DNA of 64,000 bases from RCC90-49c sp051016155 (lineage in GTDB: Bacteria; Bacteroidota; Bacteroidia; Cytophagales; Amoebophilaceae), in assembly GCA_051016155.1 (NCBI GenBank), contig CP136537.1, positions 558,001 to 622,000 on the forward strand, read 5' to 3'. The notes under the pieces are model-generated. The model did no database searches. It saw nothing but the letters and a program-made list of their open reading frames with translations, and had not been told where the DNA came from. Positions 17,153-25,398 of the stretch are shown here, piece after piece (position 1 is the first letter of the stretch; every line of letters starts with the position of its first letter). The position numbers and the translations under genes were made by a program.

Positions 17153-17967
17153 ATAGTGTCGTCATGAGACGCCTAGCCATAAAGCTAGACATCTAATTTG
17201 AATAGCAGCCAGAAATGAGCTCCTTCTCTTGGCATAGCGCCTACATATCCCGCGCCTACGCTTCAGATACAAAAACGTGTTCTCTATCATATGACGTAGT
17301 TGATACACTTCTCGGTTGTAACTACGCTCTACTTTTCTATGCTTTCTACTCGGTATCACACATTGTCTATTCTTTGATTTCACCTCTTTGACTACTTGCT
17401 CTGTGTCATAGCCCCTATCTGCTATCACCCCCTCGGCAGGTAAGTCTTTGAGTAGCTCAACACCTTGCTTACAATCTGCCTCGGTACCTTCTGTAATAAT
17501 GGCGCTGAGCGGCATACCAGACGCATCCACGGCCAAATGTAGTTGCGTATTGAGCCCCCTTTTGTGCGATTCATCGCCTCATTGCCTCCTTCTGCTCCAG
17601 TGCCATGGGGGTGCACCTTGATATGGCTAGCATCAATCATGAGCCATGTATAGTTAGGATTATCTGATAGCATTTCTAGGAGTTTTTCCCATACTCCTTT
17701 ATCACGCCAGCGGCTGAAGCCTCGATGTGTATTTTTCCAATCTCCGTACTCAGGAGGTAAGTCCCGCCATGGGGCACCAGTTCGAAGGATCCAAAACACG
17801 GCGTTGATGAATCGTCTGTTGTCTGTGGCTACTCCTCCCCAAGCACCAGGTCTTCCCGGCAAATGGGGAGCGAGCTTGTTCCATACTTGGTCAGAGATAT
17901 CGTGTCGTTGATAGGCAGGTTTTATAGGCATTTTTTGGTTCAATATAGTAACTTCTGACGACACTAC
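17153..17967 (-). mobile_element. IS5-family (IS427-like) element 2
   Basis: The terminal repeats share ATAGTGTCGTCA / GTAGTGTCGTCA. It is related to but distinct from element 1 (12561-13402), with different residues throughout. The flanks are TTAG on the left and CTAG on the right; they fit the YTAR target preference but are not identical. The two sides also belong to different genes (IS481 fragment and symporter). Hence the original partner sequence on one side has been lost or exchanged. Confidence 0.85.
17162..17964 (-). CDS. IS5-family transposase in two frames, apparently intact
   Basis: OrfA (ends in the frame running to 17425) has HDISDQVWNKLAPHLPGRPG and LMIDASHIKVHPHG. OrfB (17162-17536 plus frameshifted upstream codons) has LHLAVDASGMPLSAIIT, ADRGYDTEQVVKE and MIENTFLYLKRRRG. 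The DDE set is therefore complete. The frames join at ACAAAAGGGGGCT, the likely frameshift site. Confidence 0.85.
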
Positions 17968-18378
17968 CTAGCTGTCAATGACATTGCAAAGCCCATTTTT
18001 CCTTTCTTCAATGTGTCAGTAACAGCTGCCAGAATATGCTCTGCTGGTATCGGGACCCTGGCCTTGCTTTTGGCTTTATATGAAGGGGATATGTTGAAGC
18101 TTATGCTACTTACTTCTAGTTTTTACAGACCTATCGCCAGTGTCCCCCTCCTTTTAGCAATTTTTGGATTCAGAAGCACTACCAGGGCTGTCTTGATTGG
18201 TATGGCAGCAGGAGCTGTTACTGTGATAGTTTGGGATCAACTCCTGGCGCACACAGGCATTGATAGCTTCATTCCAGGCATGCTAGCCAATCTCGTGGGC
18301 CTGATGGGCACCCACTATCTGCTGGGCGAAGAAGGGGGATGGAAGGCGTCTGACAAGGGCCGCCCTCTGGCTGAGTAG
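17968..18378 (+). pseudogene. sodium:solute symporter, C-terminal fragment
   Basis: Coding similarity runs right from the IS5-family end: LAVNDIAKPIFPFF, then SVTAARICSAGIGTLALLLA, matching the intact paralogue (VNDIIKPLSPSFG...). The last transmembrane helices and the conserved tail THYLLGEEGGWKASDKG remain. The first 330 or so codons were removed by the IS5-family event. The final 110 bases and the following 40 noncoding bases are almost identical to the end of the next gene, which points to recent duplication or conversion. Confidence 0.85.
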
Positions 18379-18694
18379 CGCCAGCAGAAGCACTGGGCAA
18401 CTGTACGTAACAGTGCCCCCGTTCAGTACTCATAGAAAATGTACCAGAGCTGTCGAAAAGCAGTCTACAACACGCTTGTCAACTCTTAAAACAGACTGTC
18501 TTGGGTAATGTAAAGGCTTTTTAAATCACCCAACCAGCAATTCACTCAATGATGCAATTGACCAGTGACATCAATAAGTGGGCAGACATAAAGGAGGTGG
18601 TCGAGAAAAAACATGTTGATAAAAAACAGATCATTTTTGTTAAAATTTTTTATCTTCAACCCGATTGATAAAAAACTCTCAAAATCCTACCCTC
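18379..18694. other. spacer between symporter copies
   Basis: No gene is visible. A hairpin (GGGC, bulge, ACTGT, loop, ACAGT, GCCC) at 18395-18418 may end transcription of the upstream copy. The stretch before the next gene is AT-rich (about 18600-18670) and could hold its promoter, but no consensus could be fixed. Confidence 0.4.
18395..18418 (+). terminator. hairpin after the truncated symporter
   Basis: A 9-bp stem with a single bulged A and a 5-base loop lies 17 bases after the stop codon. It is repeated, with a weakened stem, after the second symporter (about 20142-20165). No U tract follows. Confidence 0.45.
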
Positions 18695-20125
18695 ATGAGC
18701 ACCCCATCCAGCGCTATAGATATAGGCCTTTTAGGGGCTTTTCTTGCTATTAACCTTATAATAGGCATACGAGCAGGCCGCAAAGCAACGGACTTCCGCG
18801 AGTATGCAATAGGTAACAAAGACTTCTCCACAGCTACACTTACTGCTACTATCATAGCCACCCGAATTGGCGGAGGCTTCTTGTTCTACTCTTTAGCTCA
18901 TGTCTACACCGGCGGCCTACAATTCATTATAGTAGTAATAGCAGGAGGAGCACTATGTTTAGTATTTATTGGACAGGTGGTAGTGACTCGTATGGGGGAG
19001 TTTCTAGAAAAACTTTCTGTAGGAGAAGTCATGGGGGAGCTATATAGTCAAACGGTACAGGTGGCCACTGGTATCAGTGGTACGCTTGGTAGAGTAGGTA
19101 AGCTAGCTATCGAGCTTAAAGTTATTGGTGAAATGTTAGCCCTGATATGGGGCCTTCAGAGAGCAGAAGCTATAGCAGCAGCGGCAGCTATTGTTATTAT
19201 TTACTCAACCTTCGGAGGAGTTCGAGCAGTGACCGTTACAGACATGTTCCAATTTGTCACCTTTCTTATTTTTATCCCTGTTTTGGCGTTTATTATTTGG
19301 CACAATCTTGATGACTCGGAACCAGTCATCAATGTATTAGTCTCTAGCTCTCTATTCAATTTACAGGAAACGATAGGCTGGAACTATCAGTCTCTCTCTT
19401 CCATAGGGCTAATGCTCTACTTTCTAATTCCCAATATGAGCCCATCTACCTTCCAACGCATTGCTATGGCACGTGACACCAAGCAAGCCAGACAATCTTT
19501 TGTCTACGCAGGGGGAATTAGATTTATGATAGGGGTATTAGTAGCTTGGGTTGCCATTTTACTATTAGCCGATAACAGCGACTTAGACTCCAAAAATCTC
19601 GTCAACTATCTGATTAATCGCTATTCTTATACAGGTCTGAAAGCTTTTGTAGCTATAGGTATCATATCCATGGCTATGTCCACAGCTGACTCTGACCTGA
19701 ACGCTTCTTCTGTATTAATTGTTAATGACATTATAAAGCCTTTATCCCCTTCCTTCGGCAGGTCTATCATGGCAGTCAGATGGATTTCTTTAGGCTTGGG
19801 TGTCTTAGCTCTATCATTGGCATTACGTGAAGGTGATATACTGAGCCTCATGTTACTTGCGGCTAGCTTTTACATGCCTATTGTCACTGTACCTCTCCTA
19901 TTAGCCATATTTGGGTTTCGTAGTAGCCCTAAAAGCTGCATAATGGGTATGCTAGCAGGGCTCATTACTGTTATGGCTTGGAGGCAATTTTTAGCACATA
20001 CAGGTATCAATAGTGTTCCCCCCGGCATGCTAGCCAATCTCGTGGGCCTGATGGGCACCCACTACCTACTCGGCGAAGAAGGGGGATGGAAGGCATCTGA
20101 CAAGGGCCGGGCTCTGGCTGACTAG
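18695..20125 (+). CDS. sodium:solute symporter family protein
   Basis: The product is 476 residues from ATG 18695. That start is preferred over TTG 18665 because the paralogue starts the same way (MSTPS). It is a polytopic member of the SSS family (PutP-like), with about 12-13 hydrophobic helices, and should use the sodium gradient to import a small organic solute; the substrate cannot be told. Conserved segments include MAMSTADSDLNASSVLIVND, and FREYAIGNKDFSTATLTATI near the first helices. In the first of these helices the usual ATWxSGG reads ATRIGGG here, putting an Arg in a conserved membrane position. With a dead sister copy on one side and a fused copy on the other, this copy may be drifting. 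Confidence 0.85.
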   Translation: MSTPSSAIDIGLLGAFLAINLIIGIRAGRKATDFREYAIGNKDFSTATLTATIIATRIGGGFLFYSLAHVYTGGLQFIIVVIAGGALCLVFIGQVVVTRMGEFLEKLSVGEVMGELYSQTVQVATGISGTLGRVGKLAIELKVIGEMLALIWGLQRAEAIAAAAAIVIIYSTFGGVRAVTVTDMFQFVTFLIFIPVLAFIIWHNLDDSEPVINVLVSSSLFNLQETIGWNYQSLSSIGLMLYFLIPNMSPSTFQRIAMARDTKQARQSFVYAGGIRFMIGVLVAWVAILLLADNSDLDSKNLVNYLINRYSYTGLKAFVAIGIISMAMSTADSDLNASSVLIVNDIIKPLSPSFGRSIMAVRWISLGLGVLALSLALREGDILSLMLLAASFYMPIVTVPLLLAIFGFRSSPKSCIMGMLAGLITVMAWRQFLAHTGINSVPPGMLANLVGLMGTHYLLGEEGGWKASDKGRALAD

Positions 20126-20350
20126 CGCCAGCAGCAGCACTGGGCAACTGTACGTAATCGTGCCCCCTATCAGTGAATCGACTCTATTACACCAACGCAA
20201 CGATTGCCTTCAACCTATCAGTACTAAAGAAGCACAACCCCAAGGACTGAGTACAGCCAGCAAGGACTATGGCAATAAAAAATGTACCACTTCTATTGAG
20301 TTTTATCTATCTTCGATCCGTCAACAAGTAACCCCAAAACCTACACCGCC

Positions 20351-23300
20351 ATGAGTACTCCATCCAACCCTGTAGACATAGTTATTTTGGCTGGCTTTCT
20401 TATTGCCACTCTCATCTTGGGCATACAGGCAGGCCGCAGGGTAACTAGCTTTCGCATATTTGCTGTGGGAGATAAAGATTTCTCTACGGCCGCACTTACG
20501 GCTACCATTATTGCTACGTGGATCAGCGGGGGTGGAATCTTTTATGCATTATCTAACATATATGCTACTGGTCTAAGATTCATCATTGTAACATTGGGAG
20601 GAACACTTTGCTTGCTATTTACTGGGCAAGTATTAGTCGTACGCATGGGAGAATTCCTTAGTAACCTTTCTGTCGCAGAGGCCATGGGAGATTTGTATGG
20701 ACCTGTCGTGCGAGTCATCACTGGAATTAGTGGCATTCTTGGTAGAATAGGAAAATTAGCTATTCAGCTCCAGGTTATAGGTAAGATGCTGGCCTTCTTA
20801 TTTAAACTTCAAGGACCAGAAGCTTTAGCTATTTCTGCTAGTATTGTAATTCTTTACTCGTCTTTTGGAGGAGTGCGCTCTGTAACCATGACTGATATAC
20901 TACAACTCTTTACATTCAGTATCTTCATGCCTATACTAACACTCATTATTTGGCGTAATCTAGAAGACCCTAATGCAGTTGTTAATGTATTGACCACTCG
21001 ATCTATATTCAGCATACAAGAAACAGTAAAGTGGGACAATGAGTTTATGAACTCTCTGGGCTTAACTCTCTTTTTTATCATTCCTACCATGAGTCCTTCT
21101 AAGTTTCAGCGAATTGTCATGGCGCGCGATGTTGAGCAAGCTAAACAGGCCTTTACCTACGCTGCTGGGATAAACTTTTTGGTAAAAATGTTGATAGCAT
21201 GGATGGCCATCTTGTTGCTGGCTGATAATCCTGATTTAAATCCCAAAAAGCTCATGGATTACATTATTGATCACTACGCCTACGTAGGTCTCAAAGGTTT
21301 GATGGCCGTAGGAATCATAGCTATGGCAATGTCTACAGCTGATTCTGACTTAAACGCTTCTGCTGTGTTAGCCGTGAATGATATTCTTAAACCCTTGAAA
21401 TTATCTCAGACAGTATCGATTACAACTGCTAGAGTATTCTCTTTTTTAATAGGTACGATGGCTTTATCCTTGGCACTGAGTTCTAAAGATTTGTTAGAAC
21501 TCGTTTTACTCTCTGCTAATTTCTACGTGCCTATCGTGACTGGCCCATTACTACTAGCCATTTTTGGGTTCCGTAGTACCACTAGGGCAGTTTTAATAGG
21601 TATGACTGCAGGAGCTATAACTACAATAATTTGGAGTGAGTTCCTGGCGTATGCTGGAATACAGAGCATTATTACGACAAGTCATGCTGGTATGTTCATC
21701 AACATAGCCGTCTTCCTGGCTACCCACTATCTACTCGGCGAAGAAGGCGGATGGAAGACCGCTGACAAGAAGCCAGAGACTCCCCCGCTGAATGAGCAGC
21801 AAGAAGTGCAGAAAAATTCCTGGGACGATTTTGTGCAAGGTTTTAAAAATCCTTTGGCCTATTTAGCCAACTATCTCCCTGCCAATGAAGGGACTTATGC
21901 CCTATTTGGCGTGTATGTGATATGTGCCACCTACTTTGTTTTCCTTACAGTACCTGCTGAGGTGGTAGAAGCCTATCCCCTCCTCTACAAGCACTTGACT
22001 GATTCAGTCATCGTCACTGCTGCCTTGTTTATTTCCTATCCTATTTGGCCCTCTACTTTTAAGATAGAAGAGATTATGGCTTGTGCCTGGCCCATAGGTA
22101 TAAGCTATCTTCTCTTTGCAACAAGCGCCACATTGATTGTCCTCAGTGGCTTCCACCAAATGCAAGTCACGCTTTTTGTGATCCACCTTATACTGGTCGC
22201 ACTGCTCATCTCCTGGCCCCTTCTGCTCTTGGTGGCTGCCAGCGGTGTCTTGATAGCTGTAGGTCTCTTTTACCTTTATGTAGGCGCTATCCCCTGGCAC
22301 CATACGACGCCTGAGCTGCACTTCAGACTGGTCTATGCCCTGCCCATGACCATTGGTCTGGTGATAGCGATCTACAGATATAAACAAACCCACGAACTTC
22401 TCGTAGAAAGAGAAGGTTTCCTAGAAAAAGACCACCTACGTTTGGAAGGCCTCCACTATGAGGACAGAGAAGTGATAGCCGCTTCTTTTGTAGAAAGCAT
22501 GGCCATCAAGCATGTCCTGAGAGAAGCCAAAGCAGACGAGCTAGGAGAGATAGTCCATGCAGGAAGAGCCATCTACAGAAAGATAGAGGCTGCTGTAGAA
22601 GAAGCAGAGTATGTCGAGATAGAAGAGATACAACCTGTGCTAGAAGAGTTCAAAGCCTTTGACAAGCGCCTTACCCACACGGCCACTCACTTGGTAGACC
22701 TAGCAGACCGAGCAGAGTACGTAGCCCTGGAGTTAGAGGAGATCTCAGTAGAAGAATTCCTGCAAAAGATAGAAAAAGGCATCCAGTTCAGTAGAAAAGA
22801 AAAGTACACAACCGTACACAACCGAAGCCAGGCTACACAAGTGCAATGTGACGTAAAAAAAATAGGCAGAATGCTGATGGACTCGGTAAAGTTCATCCGC
22901 ACGTATGCTCCAGAAAAGGCCCCGATACAGTTGGTTCTAGAAGACACCAAATTGCACTATCCTCTTAACTCCGTACACAACCAAACGTATGTGAAAGAGA
23001 TCGATGCCCTTCGTTGGACCATTACAGTAAAAGAAGAACTACCAGCCTTACCCCCTTCCTACACCGCCAAGCTGGCCCAGAAAGAGACTCTCAGCACAGT
23101 GTTTCCTGAGCAAGAAGAAGTGATCGTGAACAGTAAACGACTGGTCAATGCCCACTATGGCTACTGGGAGATAGCCCCTGAAACACTGATGTATGTGATC
23201 CCCGTAGAACTATCTCGCGTACGTCCTAAAGACATGGACTTGTTGGACCCCAAGTTGTATACCAAAAAACAGCGTGCTGACGACACCTATCCAGGGGCTA

Positions 23301-23896
23301 AGGAGCAAGAAGAAGCACTGCTCAAGGCAGTAGCCGAGCGGAGCAACGCAGACCTAGAGCTGGTGTGCGATGCCATCGAGCTGATCAAAGACTACCATGG
23401 CCCGGTCAAGCGCAGGTCGGGTGAGCCTTTTTACCTGCATCCCATCGCCGTAGCACAAATTGTGCTGGACTATAACCAAGATGAAGCCACCCTCCTAGGC
23501 GCATTGCTGCACGACACCGTAGAAGACACAGAGCTGTCCCTGGAGCAAGTAGAGACGCGCTATAACAAGGAAGTGCGGCAAATTGTCGATGGCGTCACGC
23601 ACTTAGACAGTGCAGAAGGAGGCTTTCACCGCATTAAGCTCGAAGACAACGAAAACATCCTGCAGCTGTTGGGAGGCAAGGATAGACGAATCTTGTATGT
23701 AAAAATAGCGGATCGTATGCATAACATGCGTACCATCCAGTTCAAGAAATACCCCAGCCAGCTGAACAAAGCCAACGAGACCGTACGGTTCTTTGTGCCT
23801 TTGTGCAGAGAGCTAGGGCTTGAGGCAGCTGCCCAGGAGCTAGAAAATCTATGTGCAGAAGTATTCAACAGAGGCCATGCTCCTGTAGCTTCTTAG
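20351..23896 (+). CDS. fusion: SSS-type symporter + membrane/kinase-like region + RelA/SpoT-type HD hydrolase
   Basis: The product is 1181 residues. Residues 1-475 are an SSS symporter with the usual ATWISGGG and STADSDLNASAVL, ending in the same tail as its sisters (THYLLGEEGGWKTADKK). Residues 515-677 hold further membrane helices. Residues 680-980 are cytoplasmic and helical; part of it (CDVKKIGRMLMDSVKF, ALRWTITVKEE) resembles a histidine-kinase ATPase domain without a proper N box, so probably a degenerate sensor (inference). Residues 1000-1177 match the HD hydrolase of RelA/SpoT: R1021, H1030, H1054-D1055, E1058-D1059, D1121 and N1125. The spacing equals that of R44, H53, H77, D78, E81, D82, D144 and N148 in the streptococcal Rel enzyme (from memory). 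There is no synthetase domain. The likely role is (p)ppGpp breakdown controlled by transport or solute sensing. Confidence 0.85.
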   Translation: MSTPSNPVDIVILAGFLIATLILGIQAGRRVTSFRIFAVGDKDFSTAALTATIIATWISGGGIFYALSNIYATGLRFIIVTLGGTLCLLFTGQVLVVRMGEFLSNLSVAEAMGDLYGPVVRVITGISGILGRIGKLAIQLQVIGKMLAFLFKLQGPEALAISASIVILYSSFGGVRSVTMTDILQLFTFSIFMPILTLIIWRNLEDPNAVVNVLTTRSIFSIQETVKWDNEFMNSLGLTLFFIIPTMSPSKFQRIVMARDVEQAKQAFTYAAGINFLVKMLIAWMAILLLADNPDLNPKKLMDYIIDHYAYVGLKGLMAVGIIAMAMSTADSDLNASAVLAVNDILKPLKLSQTVSITTARVFSFLIGTMALSLALSSKDLLELVLLSANFYVPIVTGPLLLAIFGFRSTTRAVLIGMTAGAITTIIWSEFLAYAGIQSIITTSHAGMFINIAVFLATHYLLGEEGGWKTADKKPETPPLNEQQEVQKNSWDDFVQGFKNPLAYLANYLPANEGTYALFGVYVICATYFVFLTVPAEVVEAYPLLYKHLTDSVIVTAALFISYPIWPSTFKIEEIMACAWPIGISYLLFATSATLIVLSGFHQMQVTLFVIHLILVALLISWPLLLLVAASGVLIAVGLFYLYVGAIPWHHTTPELHFRLVYALPMTIGLVIAIYRYKQTHELLVEREGFLEKDHLRLEGLHYEDREVIAASFVESMAIKHVLREAKADELGEIVHAGRAIYRKIEAAVEEAEYVEIEEIQPVLEEFKAFDKRLTHTATHLVDLADRAEYVALELEEISVEEFLQKIEKGIQFSRKEKYTTVHNRSQATQVQCDVKKIGRMLMDSVKFIRTYAPEKAPIQLVLEDTKLHYPLNSVHNQTYVKEIDALRWTITVKEELPALPPSYTAKLAQKETLSTVFPEQEEVIVNSKRLVNAHYGYWEIAPETLMYVIPVELSRVRPKDMDLLDPKLYTKKQRADDTYPGAKEQEEALLKAVAERSNADLELVCDAIELIKDYHGPVKRRSGEPFYLHPIAVAQIVLDYNQDEATLLGALLHDTVEDTELSLEQVETRYNKEVRQIVDGVTHLDSAEGGFHRIKLEDNENILQLLGGKDRRILYVKIADRMHNMRTIQFKKYPSQLNKANETVRFFVPLCRELGLEAAAQELENLCAEVFNRGHAPVAS

Positions 23897-24243
23897 ATTT
23901 TGAGGAACGAAGACATACTTACAACGTCTCTCTCCTTCAGTGCCAACCAGCAGAGCACCCTATTAAACCGAGTATTTGTCGATGGTCCTGTGCTTGCCAC
24001 CCAAAATGTGTCCTATTGCGCTGAATTTCCGTAAGTGATTCAGACACCTAGTCGCAAAATCAGTCAATTATTCGATCAGCACAGGGCCTCATAATACGAT
24101 AAAGCAAGAGGTGCTTCGCTGGCAGCTCAGCGCATGACAGATAGGAACAAATCAGCCCCATGGGAGACGATTGTTGGTGTTACGATCGTAGAAAATAAAT
24201 GTCAACACTGCCACAACAACCCAATAAACAATACAATAAAAAA
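23897..24243. other. spacer before fabH
   Basis: I see no gene, RNA or repeat here. Promoter elements for fabH should lie in the last 150 bases. The ATG at 24199 is in frame with fabH, but family alignment favours 24244. Confidence 0.4.
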
Positions 24244-25224
24244 ATGCAAAAACGCGCAGCAATTGCCGGGGTCCACGGCTATATACCTGACTACATACTG
24301 ACCAATACTGAACTAGAGCAAATGGTAGACACGGCTGACGAGTGGATCACAACGCGCACTGGGATCAAAGAAAGACGTATTTTAAAAGGAGAAGCCCAAG
24401 GCAGTTCTGTCATGGGTATTGAAGCAGTCAAAGGCCTATTAGAGAAAACCCATACTGACCCTAAAGACGTAGACCTACTCATCTGCGCTACCATCACGCC
24501 TGATCTCATCACCCCAGCTACAGGCAATATCATTGCCCACGCTGTGGGCGCAGTCAACGCCTGGAGCTATGACCTCCAAGCAGCTTGCTCTGGCTTTTTG
24601 TATGCCATGGTCACTGGTGCCCAGTTTATCGAAACGGGCAAGTACCGCAAGGTAGTGATTGTGGGAGTTGACAAAATGTCTTCTATTACTGACTACCAAG
24701 ACAGAACTACTTGCATTCTTTTTGGCGACGGAGCAGGGGCCATTTTGCTAACGCCGAGCGAGTCAGGCCGAGGCCTCATAGACAGCGTGCTACAGAGCGA
24801 TGGGGCAGGGGAGGAGTATTTACACCAAAAGGCGGGAGGAAGCAGAAACCCTCCTTCCCATGCTACCATTGATGCCAGAGAGCACTACATCTACCAAAAC
24901 GGATCGGCCGTGTTCAAGGTGGCTGTGAACAAGATGTCAGAAACAATACAAGCCATCCTACAAAAAAACCACTTGCATCCCGAAGATGTTGCATTCGTCA
25001 TACCGCACCAAGCCAACCAAAGAATCCTGAGTGCAGTGGCCCGCCAAGTAGGACTACCCATGGAAAAAGTCCTGATCAACATTGATCAAGTGGGCAATAC
25101 TACAGCAGCCACCCTGCCCCTTTGTTTGTGGCAATACGAACACCGCCTCCAGGCAGGTGATCCATTAATTTTTGTCACCTTTGGCAGCGGCTTCACCTGG
25201 GGAGCTGCTTATGTAGTTTGGTAG
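24244..25224 (+). CDS. fabH: 3-oxoacyl-[acyl-carrier-protein] synthase III
   Basis: FabH condenses acetyl-CoA with malonyl-ACP to start type II fatty acid synthesis in the cytoplasm. The catalytic triad is visible: Cys in LQAACSGFLYA (about residue 114), His in VIPHQANQRI and Asn in VGNTTAATLPL. The ending GSGFTWGAAYVVW is typical. The start MQKRAAIAGVHGYIPDY matches the family start; ATG 24199 would add 15 Gln/Asn-rich residues and cannot be excluded. The gene is not next to plsX or rpmF, its frequent neighbours elsewhere. A short DUF2256 gene follows after 27 bases and may share its transcript. Confidence 0.93.
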   Translation: MQKRAAIAGVHGYIPDYILTNTELEQMVDTADEWITTRTGIKERRILKGEAQGSSVMGIEAVKGLLEKTHTDPKDVDLLICATITPDLITPATGNIIAHAVGAVNAWSYDLQAACSGFLYAMVTGAQFIETGKYRKVVIVGVDKMSSITDYQDRTTCILFGDGAGAILLTPSESGRGLIDSVLQSDGAGEEYLHQKAGGSRNPPSHATIDAREHYIYQNGSAVFKVAVNKMSETIQAILQKNHLHPEDVAFVIPHQANQRILSAVARQVGLPMEKVLINIDQVGNTTAATLPLCLWQYEHRLQAGDPLIFVTFGSGFTWGAAYVVW

Positions 25225-25251
25225 TCAAAATCTACCTTATAGTCGCCTTTT

Positions 25252-25398
25252 ATGCGCCATCGTAAGACCCACCTGCCCCAAAAAGTATGTGTAGTGTGTC
25301 AACGACCTTTTAGCTGGCGCAAGAAATGGGCCCGCGCTTGGGAGCAAGTACAGCATTGCTCAGAGCGCTGTAAACGCTACAAAACTCCTAGCCAATGA
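25252..25398 (+). CDS. DUF2256-family small zinc-finger-like protein
   Basis: The product is 48 residues: MRHRKTHLPQKVCVVCQRPF, then WRKKWARAWEQVQHCSERCK and RYKTPSQ. The CxxC...CSxRCK pattern is that of DUF2256, a family of about 45-60 residues often found beside photolyase/cryptochrome genes. The four Cys probably bind a metal. The stop codon overlaps the ATG of the photolyase gene (ATGA), so the two are likely to be translationally coupled. The function of the family is not known. Confidence 0.85.
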   Translation: MRHRKTHLPQKVCVVCQRPFSWRKKWARAWEQVQHCSERCKRYKTPSQ

